Source: a virus. Taken from it: a DNA stretch of 23,765 bases. The notes below the pieces were generated by a model. That model saw only the letters and a list, made by a program, of their open reading frames with translations, was not told where the DNA came from and searched no databases. The DNA lies in the IMG/VR virus record IMGVR_UViG_3300030103_000107, positions 1 through 23,765 of that record, one strand, 5' to 3'. Positions 15,633-22,708 of this stretch are shown here, in pieces (within the stretch, counting starts at the first letter, position 1; every line of letters begins with the position of its first letter). The position numbers were made by a program, and so were the translations under genes.

Positions 15633-15653
15633 AATTTTTCCTTATGTTATAAA

Positions 15654-15679
15654 GGAGGAGAATATTTCTACTCTCCTCC
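15654..15679 (-). terminator. Hairpin after the capsid gene, possible terminator or attenuator
   Basis: In the minus-strand direction, GGAGGAGA and TCTCCTCC pair perfectly over 8 bp around a 10-nt loop, 11 nt after the capsid stop and 21 nt before the next start. A short T run (TTTAT) follows, weaker than in a strong intrinsic terminator. It may partly stop transcription so that capsid mRNA exceeds downstream mRNA, or may protect the 3' end. Confidence 0.6.
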
Positions 15680-15690
15680 AATATTTATAA

Positions 15691-16614
15691 TTAGGCTCCT
15701 TGATTTCCAAACCAACTTCTCCAGTCAGAAACACCAAAAGAATATCTTTCACGTGCTTTGAATCGTAAGTTGCCAGTATCGAAATCTGGTTCCATTTTAG
15801 TTTGTAATGGAGTTCTATTAAACATTTTAGTACCATTTGGTACGTCTGTTTTAATGAACCATGCATTTACATCTGTAAATCTTCTGTTCACATAGAATCC
15901 ATCAGGCAATACACCTAAATGTCTTATAGCATTAATGTCATTGTTTGCAAAGTGATTTGCAGTTCCTAATATACCTGCAGTAGTGCCAGGTGTATTTAGA
16001 AGTACATCTGCTGTAAACATTAGATCTGTTGGTACGTGTAATGAAACACCTGAAGCACCTATAAGGATGCCACGATCATCAGTAGTTTTTTGTATCTGAA
16101 TGATTGCTGCTTCAATAGTACCTTCAGCTATAGCTGCTGCAGTAGTAATGTTAGTTACTGTTCCAGAGCCTACAACTGGGTGTGCTGCACTAAACATTGG
16201 TACACCATCACCTTGATTTGTTGCGAAGCCATTGTTGTACAAGTCAGCAGCTTTTTGCTGTTTTGTACTTCCCATAGCTCTTGCTAATCCTTTTGCTCTT
16301 AGTTTTGCAAAAGTATCATATAAATTATCTTCCATAGCTTCTTCAGTTACTGCGAATGCTAATGCTACAGTTTCGTTAGTATACCTTGAAGTATAACTTT
16401 CTGATGCATCATCATAAACTACAGCAGCACCCTCACCTTTAACAGGTGCAGCACCAAAGCCTGTGAAGAGTACTTCTTCTTCAAAAGCTCTATCTGAGTT
16501 TTCTATTTCGTATAATGGTTTGTGTTCTTCATCTACGCTGCCATATTCTATTCCAAAAACTGCATTTAGTCCAGGAAGTAGCTCTTTGGCAATACTTGCT
16601 CTATTAATAGCCAT
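15691..16614 (-). CDS. Major capsid protein, Mu gpT-like
   Basis: 307 aa, close to the 305 aa of Mu gpT. It opens MAINRASIAKELLPGLNAVF and has YEIENSDRAFEEEVLFTGF, then SRYTNETVALAFAVTEEAME, then a GDGVPMFSAAHPVVGSGT block, which matches the 'GDG.P.FS..HP' signature I associate with Mu-like head subunits (HK97 fold). Later beta parts (LHVPTDLMFTADVLLNTPGT, DPDFDTGNLRFKARERYSFG-like end) fit a shell protein. No protease or cleavage-prone N-terminal delta region is evident. It lies downstream of the scaffold and decoration-like genes, and a hairpin follows it. Confidence 0.85.
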   Translation of the reverse strand: MAINRASIAKELLPGLNAVFGIEYGSVDEEHKPLYEIENSDRAFEEEVLFTGFGAAPVKGEGAAVVYDDASESYTSRYTNETVALAFAVTEEAMEDNLYDTFAKLRAKGLARAMGSTKQQKAADLYNNGFATNQGDGVPMFSAAHPVVGSGTVTNITTAAAIAEGTIEAAIIQIQKTTDDRGILIGASGVSLHVPTDLMFTADVLLNTPGTTAGILGTANHFANNDINAIRHLGVLPDGFYVNRRFTDVNAWFIKTDVPNGTKMFNRTPLQTKMEPDFDTGNLRFKARERYSFGVSDWRSWFGNQGA

Positions 16615-16632
16615 TTAATTATTCCTTTCCTA

Positions 16633-17265
16633 TTAAGCTGTTGAAATAGTTGCTGTTGTATAATTATCAATATGATTATTGATACGTACTTCATACCATG
16701 GATAATCGTCAGTTTCACCTGCTGATGAACTTGTTGCTGTATCCCATGGAGCTCTACGTATTACTCTCATATTAACATCTGTTAGCACAGGTCCAGATGC
16801 GTCTAACTCATAGCCACTATTACCTGTTTTTGTTGAACCTGCACCTGCTGTCCATACACCATTATAAGTACCAGCACCAAAACCTGCTGCTGCTGTTACA
16901 GGACCATCTGCCTGTATAAAGTATGTTTGAGCTGGATCAGTACAAACATGTAATTGAATGTCTGTTGCTGTTGAACCACCTGTCCAATGTCTACTGAATT
17001 GTTGATCACCATTACTATCTACATAGCTACATCCTTGGAAAACTCCTGCAGTTTTTATAGTTGTATTAGCACCTGTAGGTATAATTGTGCCTGAACTATA
17101 AATTGCTATAGGATCTCCTGTAAACATGCTTGTAGGCAATGCTGCTGAAGGAACTATTGGGCTTATGTTATCCCCAACAGGAATCATAGTAACACCAGTA
17201 GAGTTAGAACCTGAGCCATTTTTTCTTGCCAGTACCAGTCCTCTAGGACTATTAACTGAAGCCAT
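16633..17265 (-). CDS. Capsid decoration-like protein, 210 aa
   Basis: Begins MASVNSPRGLVLARKNGSGS and continues with MIPVGDNISPIVPSAALPTS and FTGDPIAIYSSGTIIPTG. It is Ala/Gly/Thr-rich and beta-rich with few charges, and ends EVRINNHIDNYTTATISTA. The 'PRGL.. .. I..G....I..GDPV' plan is, as I recall, that of abundant virion proteins encoded directly upstream of capsid genes in marine podoviruses. A strong ribosome binding site (AAAGGAG) precedes it, as expected for a protein made in high amounts. Probable head decoration or cement protein; not proven. Confidence 0.65.
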   Translation of the reverse strand: MASVNSPRGLVLARKNGSGSNSTGVTMIPVGDNISPIVPSAALPTSMFTGDPIAIYSSGTIIPTGANTTIKTAGVFQGCSYVDSNGDQQFSRHWTGGSTATDIQLHVCTDPAQTYFIQADGPVTAAAGFGAGTYNGVWTAGAGSTKTGNSGYELDASGPVLTDVNMRVIRRAPWDTATSSSAGETDDYPWYEVRINNHIDNYTTATISTA

Positions 17266-17306
17266 ATTCTTTCTCCTTTGTTAATTAATAATAAGTAATA
17301 AAAGGA

Positions 17307-17801
17307 TTAATCCTGAAAGTTAGGTTGTCTTCCTGTTATCACTTTTGATTTACTGTTATTAGAAATAGGCATACGAGAATTATTAGAACCCATAAGTTGA
17401 GCTTCAATAGCTTCGTTCATGGCTTTACTTTTATCTCTGTAAAACTTACTTCTAGCTTCGTATCTACCAGTTGGGATTTTTGCTAATCCTACGTCAGCAC
17501 GACAGACTACCCCTGCGTATCTACCTTCCTCTCTCACGAAAGAGGTTGCACTCATTTCAGGAACTTCAGCTAAGTCAACAAATACCCATCCTTCTTGCAG
17601 TTTCTTGCCTAAATGTTTTACGTCATCTTCACCTTTAAGTGTCATTCTTACCCACCCAAGTGTCATACCTTCGTTGGCGAAACGCTTTTCAACTGCTTCA
17701 GGAATATGAAGAACATCTTGCTCTTCAAATGTGTATTCAACTTCTTCTCTAGCGTTGTTTTCTCTTAAATCAGAACTACGTGTATTATTAATTCGTGTCA
17801 T
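17307..17801 (-). CDS. Hypothetical head-module protein, 164 aa
   Basis: Begins MTRINNTRSSDLRENNAREE and contains MTLGWVRMTLKGEDDVKHLG, then KKLQEGWVFVDLAEVPEMS and a Arg/Lys-rich helix (RYEARSKFYRDKSKAMNEAI). The C-terminus is Asn/Ser-rich. The charged helix and placement between scaffold and decoration genes suggest an assembly or head protein. The start is in TAATG with the stop of the scaffold gene. No family recognised. Confidence 0.65.
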   Translation of the reverse strand: MTRINNTRSSDLRENNAREEVEYTFEEQDVLHIPEAVEKRFANEGMTLGWVRMTLKGEDDVKHLGKKLQEGWVFVDLAEVPEMSATSFVREEGRYAGVVCRADVGLAKIPTGRYEARSKFYRDKSKAMNEAIEAQLMGSNNSRMPISNNSKSKVITGRQPNFQD

Positions 17802-18787
17802 TATTTTCTTCCTCCACGCTGCATATTAATTGTTGTATACTCTCCATCAGCCTGTTCAGACTTTTGTTTTTCAAGAGCATACTGTTCAAGTGGTATATCC
17901 CATTTGTTAGCTAGTCTAATATCTTCTTTTGACAGCTTAACCTTTTTACTGGAACCTGGAGAGCTGCGAGATGCTCCAGCAACCACTTGAGCAGGTTTTG
18001 ACGCTTCTACCTGCTGGCGAACTTCCTCAACTGGAGCAGCTTGTGCTGCAAACTTATGAGGAAATGTTTCTTGTAACCTACGATCTATTTCAGTATAATA
18101 CTCTGGATCTGTAGGATTAAATCCTTCTTCTTTTAACTGACCATCTATTGCTAAAGATGCTGCAGTCATAACTTGATCTGAACCAAACCACTCATTTTTT
18201 TGTGCCCATTCTGCTGCTCTTGGATCAGGAGTAGGTTGGGGTTGATATTGTGGTTGCTGTACTTGTTGTTGTTGTACAGGTTGTTGTTCAAATTGTTGTT
18301 TTGTAGCAGTCAATGATTTTAAATCATTTTGTGCTTCATTCAAAAACTCTTGAGCTTGTAGTATCTTAGCTGAATCACCTTCTTCGTGAGCAGACTTATA
18401 AGCATTTCTTGCAAGTTCTAACTTATCTGTTATTTGTTTTTCACTTGCATTTAAATTTAATTTACTAACAGTATTAAATTGATGCTCTGTATTTTTTAAT
18501 TTACTATTTAACTCTTCATTTTGTCTCATTAGTTCAGCAAGTTTTTCATCTCTTTCTTTACGTTGCTTAACTAATTGACGTATTCTTTTTTGAGCTCCTT
18601 TAGTATCTACGCCTTCAAGTTCTGGTGGAGAGTCTTCTTTGGGAGCTTCCTCTGATTTAACTTCCTCTTTTGCTTTAATAGGCGAAGGAGTTTCAACTTT
18701 TTCATCTTCTTCACCTTCTACTTCATATTCTACTTTTGGTTCTTCTGGAGCTTTAGTTTCTACTTCACTCCATTCTTGATTGTCCAT
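17801..18787 (-). CDS. Scaffold-like protein
   Basis: 328 aa with the expected scaffold layout: an acidic, disordered N-terminus (about residues 1-65, Glu/Pro/Lys repeats), a long predicted coiled coil (about 65-160, KRIRQLVKQRKERDEKLAEL then MRQNEELNSKLKN), a Gln/Pro-rich linker (about 165-190, QQPVQQQQVQQPQYQPQP), and a helical C-terminus with basic clusters (SRSSPGSSKKVKLSKEDI). A C-terminal capsid-binding segment is typical of scaffolds. It precedes the capsid gene and follows a promoter-like site, with AAAGG before ATG. It would guide shell assembly and exit or be degraded; no protease domain is visible. Confidence 0.75.
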   Translation of the reverse strand: MDNQEWSEVETKAPEEPKVEYEVEGEEDEKVETPSPIKAKEEVKSEEAPKEDSPPELEGVDTKGAQKRIRQLVKQRKERDEKLAELMRQNEELNSKLKNTEHQFNTVSKLNLNASEKQITDKLELARNAYKSAHEEGDSAKILQAQEFLNEAQNDLKSLTATKQQFEQQPVQQQQVQQPQYQPQPTPDPRAAEWAQKNEWFGSDQVMTAASLAIDGQLKEEGFNPTDPEYYTEIDRRLQETFPHKFAAQAAPVEEVRQQVEASKPAQVVAGASRSSPGSSKKVKLSKEDIRLANKWDIPLEQYALEKQKSEQADGEYTTINMQRGGRK

Positions 18788-18841
18788 CTTATTACCTTTC
18801 GTTGTTTACGAGACATACGACTTACGTATCTTATATTATAT

Positions 18842-18870
18842 ATTATACACTAAAAAAATTAATAGTGCAA
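18842..18870 (-). promoter_or_regulatory. Sigma70-like promoter before the scaffold/capsid genes
   Basis: In the minus-strand direction, TTGCAC (18865-18870), a 17-bp spacer, and a perfect TATAAT (18842-18847) lie in the 86-nt gap between the GroES-like and scaffold genes. Expected start of transcription is about 18835, about 48 nt before the scaffold ATG. A CACTA-N10-TAGTG inverted repeat spans the -35 edge and spacer, which could be an operator. The -35 matches consensus in only three of six positions. Confidence 0.65.
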
Positions 18871-18873
18871 ATT

Positions 18874-19302
18874 TTAACTACTATATTTAGTTAAATTAAA
18901 AGTAGGATCTAAAAACTTTGGATCTTGTACTTTCATTATAACTTGATCATCATACAATAAAATCATCTTAACATTTTTATATTGTATCTTTTGACCAGCA
19001 TGTTTAGCATAACAAATATAATCTCCTAATTGACACCAAGGTCCTTTAGGAAATTTTTCATTATCATTATAAGCAAGATCACCTATTTTAATAACTTGAC
19101 CTATAGTTGTTAAATACGACATATCGTCTTTAGTTGAATTTGGTAGTAATATACCACCCTTAGTTTTCTCTTTTATTGAGACAGGTCTTACGAGTACATG
19201 AAAACCTGGAAGTTCAGGTAAGACATCTGGAGTACTTTCATCTTCTTCTTCTGTAATCCACATATCGTTCTTTATAGATTTACCTAAATGTGCCTGTTGC
19301 AT
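18874..19302 (-). CDS. GroES-like co-chaperonin
   Basis: 142 aa with a Cpn10-type core at about residues 28-128: LPGFHVLVRPVSIKEKTKGG (start), then ILLPNSTKDDMSY, IGQVIKIGD, GDYICYAKHAGQKI and YDDQVIMKVQ. The GGILL piece (residues 49-53) corresponds to the GroES mobile loop GGIVL that docks on GroEL. Extra N-terminal (acidic, 1-27) and C-terminal tails are longer than in bacterial GroES (97 aa). Phage co-chaperonins such as T4 gp31 adapt host GroEL to fold the capsid protein, and this gene lies next to the head genes. The start is in TAATG with the 64-aa gene stop. A promoter-like site follows its stop. Confidence 0.8.
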   Translation of the reverse strand: MQQAHLGKSIKNDMWITEEEDESTPDVLPELPGFHVLVRPVSIKEKTKGGILLPNSTKDDMSYLTTIGQVIKIGDLAYNDNEKFPKGPWCQLGDYICYAKHAGQKIQYKNVKMILLYDDQVIMKVQDPKFLDPTFNLTKYSS

Positions 19303-19496
19303 TAGTCATCCTCTTCTTCGTATAGTCTTTTCTTAACTACTTCAGTTAATTTATTACGAGACCATTCAATTCCTTGAACAAGTCCTACGAGTTGCCTATA
19401 GTGAGCAAAAGAATCTGCTTGCCCACTAGAGACATTTAATCTTAGTTTATTGAGTTCGTCATTATATTCTTTGACTACCTCATCCCATACATCCAT
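19302..19496 (-). CDS. Small helical protein, 64 aa
   Basis: Begins MDVWDEVVKEYNDELNKLRL and contains FAHYRQLVGLVQGIEWSRN, ending KKRLYEEEDD. It looks mostly helical and acidic at the end. The 'F.HYR.LVG...G..W....' block is one I recall from short head-module proteins of marine phages. I see no good Shine-Dalgarno, and it starts 9 nt after the PqqA-like stop, so coupling is possible. Function unknown; head assembly role suggested by position before the GroES-like gene. Confidence 0.6.
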   Translation of the reverse strand: MDVWDEVVKEYNDELNKLRLNVSSGQADSFAHYRQLVGLVQGIEWSRNKLTEVVKKRLYEEEDD

Positions 19497-19505
19497 ATTT
19501 AGAAA

Positions 19506-19580
19506 TTAAATTTCTGCACATGCATAGCAATTAATCTCTAGTCCTACAGATACTTCTTTTACGACTGGTGATTTCCACAT
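19506..19580 (-). CDS. pqqA: PqqA-like peptide, precursor of the cofactor PQQ
   Basis: A 24-aa gene that opens with MWKSPVVKEVSVG and ends LEINCYACAEI. Glu15 and Tyr19 form the Glu-x-x-x-Tyr pair from which PQQ is made: PqqE joins them, with PqqD as carrier, and later enzymes finish the cofactor. The same numbering (15 and 19) applies to the Klebsiella peptide, and the M-W-x-x-P opening and the G-[LM]-E-[IV] step before Glu-Tyr match the family as I know it. GGGAG lies 8 nt before the ATG. It follows the 68-aa gene stop by 1 nt. No pqqB, C, D or E is in the window, so host enzymes would be needed. Cys18 and Cys21 around Tyr19 make a CxxC, the one unusual feature; some alphaproteobacterial forms have a similar YACA ending, as I recall. 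Confidence 0.75.
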   Translation of the reverse strand: MWKSPVVKEVSVGLEINCYACAEI

Positions 19581-19581
19581 A

Positions 19582-19788
19582 TTATCTTCTCCCTTTAGTT
19601 GGTTCTGGATACTTCCAAGCACTTTGATCATACTCATTTAAAGCTCCTCTTAATTGCATTTTACCTGCAACAGGATAACTATCTTTAGTATAATCTCCAT
19701 ACATGCCACCATCTCCATTTGGAACATGGGTAGGGTATCCATTAGTTACACCCTTTTTTACAGGGTAAGCTTTATTCCCTATTGACAT
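19582..19788 (-). CDS. Hypothetical 68-aa protein
   Basis: Starts MSIGNKAYPVKKGVTNGYPT and contains GGMYGDYTKDSYPVAGKMQ, ending KYPEPTKGRR. I chose ATG 19788 because AAAGGAG lies 9 nt upstream; an ATG three codons earlier (19797) would touch that site directly. It overlaps the portal end by 17 nt. Gly/Tyr/Pro-rich and polar, likely partly disordered. Unknown function; it precedes the PqqA-like peptide. Confidence 0.6.
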   Translation of the reverse strand: MSIGNKAYPVKKGVTNGYPTHVPNGDGGMYGDYTKDSYPVAGKMQLRGALNEYDQSAWKYPEPTKGRR

Positions 19789-22327
19789 TCTGATCATCTC
19801 CTTTCATTTCTTCTTTTAATAGATCCATCATAACATCAACAAGTTTAAAACTTCTTTGTCTGTCATCCAGATCATCCATACTAGCAACTTTAGTTAAAGC
19901 AGCTATACGAATTTTTTCTAAGTCTATAGCATTCTTTTCTTCTGCCATAGTTGTCTTAGCTAATAAGTCTAAAGACTTCATTGTTTCTTTTGAAGCTCTA
20001 TCAAGATCTGCTTTTTCTTTTTTCAATACAGCATCTTGACCAGATTTACCTGCAGCAACCATTAACTTAGCTTCTTCTAATTCTAATTTCTGTGCATCTA
20101 ATGCAGAGTCTGCAGAATATTTAGCAGCTTCTTGTTGTAGTTTTTGTTTTTCTAATTCTACTTTAGCTTGTTCAAGAGCTACCATTTGTTGTTCAGGTGA
20201 TTGAGCTTGTCCCATTTGATTTGCATTTAATACTTGTTGTGCTGCAGTAGCCATAGCCATTTCAGCAACTTGAGGATTTTGTTGTTGATCTGGTGGTAGT
20301 TGTTCCATTGCAGCTCTTGCCATACCATTCATTTGTTCTTGATATTTTAATACAGAATGCTCTTGTATATTTGCTTCTAGTATTGGTTTTAATCTAGCCA
20401 TTATAGGATTAGCACCATTCTGAGGATCTTGTAAGTACATCATCTTCACTTGTATATGTGAGTCATGGTTCTGTCCTGGAAATGCTGCAATAGGTATACC
20501 CTTTGTTGCAGCCATTATATCAGATACAGGATCTAATTTTTGTGGTTCCTTTTTAGGTGGAAGTATTTCTTCTATGTTAGGCAAATTAGCAGCATTTAAT
20601 ATTGTTCTATTCAATGCTTCAAGATTAAACATACCAGGAGGTGATTGCTGTGCCATTTGTAATGCCATCTGCGAAATCATCATCCTATGTGCGTTTGATG
20701 GAATGTTAGGATCTGATACTGGTATCACATCTACTCTACCATCAAAGTCTTGTTTAAGAACATTCTTATCAGCAAAAGGTACTTCATATGGATACTCAGA
20801 AGGTAGATAATCATAGTTTATCTGGGCAAGTATTTTAAATTCATCTCGTTGAGATTTGTGTAATCTCTTGTGAATAGCAGAGAAGAACTTACTTGATGCT
20901 TCTAGTAATGCCATTGTTGTACCCACAGGTCCATAAGATGCTGCATCAGAAACTATTTGTTCTGTACTATCAGCAAACTTTTGACCTGCTTGAGTAATGA
21001 AGCCAAGCATATTGAACAGAGTTGAGGAAGGCTCTTTATATGGGAGAGACACTATAGCCTTATTGAGATCTTGTCCTGTAGCTTCAACTTCTTTAAACTC
21101 ACCTGGTGATATAGGATCGTTGTCTCCAACAATTCTTACACCCTTTGCTTTGAATCCTCCTGGTAAGTTTGCGAATTGACCTGCATCCACTAAACTTCTC
21201 ATGGCTGCAGTAGCAGTCATAGTTAAGTTTCCTAAAAAGTGCATGAGACCAAATCCATAGAAACTAAAGCCTGGTACGAACCTGTAGTGAACAAAGTGAG
21301 ACACTTTTTCTTGGTTCTTATCATCCTTCTTATAGTTTCTACGAATACTTAAAATTTGTTGTGACTTCTCTTCTACTGTAACAATATAAGGAAGAGCATA
21401 GTCTTCTTCTATTTCTAAATAACAATGTTGTTCTAGTAATGTATATTGTGGATCATTTGTTCCTGTAGGAGACAAACCAATAATTGTATCCATCTTTTCT
21501 GAAAAAGAAGTAGGTTGTGGATTAGTTGCTTCTGGTAATTCTACATCTCTATATATTCCTGTTCTCATATCTTTTGCAAGATCAACAGGACTTCTATATA
21601 TTACATGTGTGTATCTATCTGCTTTACGTAGATTAGATGCATAGTAAGAAACATAGAATTGATCAATAGGAACAAACTCAGATACTGGTCTTTTTAAATT
21701 AGCATCATAATAAACTTTTTTAAATGCTGATCCTATTAATGGTAAATGAAATAACATTCTTTCCATCTCATCAAAGTATTCAGGCATCTGATCTGTTGTT
21801 TGATAATTCATAAACTCTTGAACACGATTAGCTTGATCTTCTCTTTCAGGAGTAGACTTACCTATGATCTGAGCTTTAACTGGACCTGATGGTGGAAATA
21901 ATTCTTGTATTGCTTTTGATTGAAACTTAACAGCAGATTCTATTAACATTGGATGTACTGCTGTACATGCACCTTCAAATGGTTCTGAAGATTCTTGTAT
22001 CTTTAATCCTAGTAGATCAAAACCTTTTTCAAACATTGCTTCCCATTCAGCACGAGAATCTTTATCTGATGTATAGTTATCTACTACATCTGCTGCAATG
22101 ATTTCTTTATCTTCATCTTCTAATGTATCTGTAAGATCTCCATACCATTCTTGTATAGATTCTTCAGCTTCCATTTCTACAACACCTGTAAAGTCTACAG
22201 TAACACCACCATCATCTTCCATTTCAAATGTTGGTGCACCTTCCATCATCTCTTCAGGTGTAGGCATTTTTACTACATTAGTTATTTCTTCACTAATTCT
22301 TTCAAATGGATTTTTTTCTGTAGCCAT
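19772..22327 (-). CDS. Portal protein, P22-type
   Basis: 851 aa, longer than P22 portal (725 aa). The wing and stem regions show ESSEPFEGACTAVHPMLIES, then GSAFKKVYYDANLKRPVSEF and PIDQFYVSYYASNLRKADRY, motifs I associate with P22-like portals of marine podoviruses. A loop-helix region with DAASYGPVGTTMALLEASSK follows. The C-terminal 200 residues are Gln/Lys/Glu-rich helices (ALEQAKVELEKQKLQQEAA), fitting the long coiled 'barrel' that helps eject DNA. The dodecameric portal sits at one capsid vertex, receives DNA from the terminase and anchors the adaptors. Start is in TAATG with the stop of the 90-aa gene. Confidence 0.85.
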   Translation of the reverse strand: MATEKNPFERISEEITNVVKMPTPEEMMEGAPTFEMEDDGGVTVDFTGVVEMEAEESIQEWYGDLTDTLEDEDKEIIAADVVDNYTSDKDSRAEWEAMFEKGFDLLGLKIQESSEPFEGACTAVHPMLIESAVKFQSKAIQELFPPSGPVKAQIIGKSTPEREDQANRVQEFMNYQTTDQMPEYFDEMERMLFHLPLIGSAFKKVYYDANLKRPVSEFVPIDQFYVSYYASNLRKADRYTHVIYRSPVDLAKDMRTGIYRDVELPEATNPQPTSFSEKMDTIIGLSPTGTNDPQYTLLEQHCYLEIEEDYALPYIVTVEEKSQQILSIRRNYKKDDKNQEKVSHFVHYRFVPGFSFYGFGLMHFLGNLTMTATAAMRSLVDAGQFANLPGGFKAKGVRIVGDNDPISPGEFKEVEATGQDLNKAIVSLPYKEPSSTLFNMLGFITQAGQKFADSTEQIVSDAASYGPVGTTMALLEASSKFFSAIHKRLHKSQRDEFKILAQINYDYLPSEYPYEVPFADKNVLKQDFDGRVDVIPVSDPNIPSNAHRMMISQMALQMAQQSPPGMFNLEALNRTILNAANLPNIEEILPPKKEPQKLDPVSDIMAATKGIPIAAFPGQNHDSHIQVKMMYLQDPQNGANPIMARLKPILEANIQEHSVLKYQEQMNGMARAAMEQLPPDQQQNPQVAEMAMATAAQQVLNANQMGQAQSPEQQMVALEQAKVELEKQKLQQEAAKYSADSALDAQKLELEEAKLMVAAGKSGQDAVLKKEKADLDRASKETMKSLDLLAKTTMAEEKNAIDLEKIRIAALTKVASMDDLDDRQRSFKLVDVMMDLLKEEMKGDDQNVNRE

Positions 22328-22599
22328 TATATCTGTCCACCCTTTTTAAAACTGTATGTATACTTAGCTCCTATAGAACCTTTTTTACTACCAGGTTCAT
22401 AAACAGCTTCTCCAGAAACTCCATGTCTACCTTTTTTATATTTAGTTGTAGCTTTTATTTTAGAACCTCTTAAAGGTTTACCTGATAAAACATCTTTATG
22501 TTTAATATAACCTTGCAGATCAATATTCATTTTATCACCTGCTTTGGTGTCATATTTTAATTTTGTTTTCGTTGGTTGAAATTTTATTTTTGTTCCCAT
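22327..22599 (-). CDS. Small basic protein, 90 aa
   Basis: Begins MGTKIKFQPTKTKLKYDTKA and ends KGSIGAKYTYSFKKGGQI. The middle has strong Lys/Gly alternation suggestive of beta strands. A shorter start at Met24 (22530) has a better Shine-Dalgarno (AGGTG, 5 nt) and would avoid overlap with the upstream small ORF, so either start may be used. The stop-start TAATG with the portal argues for co-translation. The KKGG ending is shared with other small proteins here. Function unknown. Confidence 0.6.
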   Translation of the reverse strand: MGTKIKFQPTKTKLKYDTKAGDKMNIDLQGYIKHKDVLSGKPLRGSKIKATTKYKKGRHGVSGEAVYEPGSKKGSIGAKYTYSFKKGGQI

Positions 22600-22702
22600 G
22601 CTGTCTCTCTCTTTCTATATAATAATCTACGTTAGGATCGTATTTATTAGTGATAGTTATCGTATGTTTTTGTTTAGGTACAAAAGCACACTTTTTTTCC
22701 AT
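22550..22702 (-). CDS. Possible 50-aa protein before the portal cluster
   Basis: The frame MEKKCAFVPKQKHTITITNK continues YDPNVDYYIERERQHGNKN and overlaps the 90-aa gene's start by 50 nt. The first 35 residues look coding; the end may be a by-product of the overlap. No Shine-Dalgarno lies at proper distance. A 14-aa frame at 22718 with GGAG 6 nt upstream reaches the same A7 run at 22692-22698; loss of one A there would join it to this frame. Real extent uncertain. Confidence 0.4.
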   Translation of the reverse strand: MEKKCAFVPKQKHTITITNKYDPNVDYYIERERQHGNKNKISTNENKIKI

Positions 22703-22708
22703 ACGTAT

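Noticed and set aside
15642-15866. 74-codon minus-strand frame across the capsid gene end
   Set aside because: It overlaps the capsid coding region in another frame, has no ribosome binding site and crosses the hairpin.
17303-17314. 12-bp palindrome AGGATTAATCCT at the 164-aa gene stop
   Set aside because: As a hairpin it has only four pairs around TTAA, too weak for a terminator; no matching copy was seen near other genes.
18760-18816. 18-codon frame MSRKQRKVIRWTIKNGVK overlapping the scaffold start
   Set aside because: No Shine-Dalgarno, and it contains the scaffold's own ribosome binding site; probably chance.
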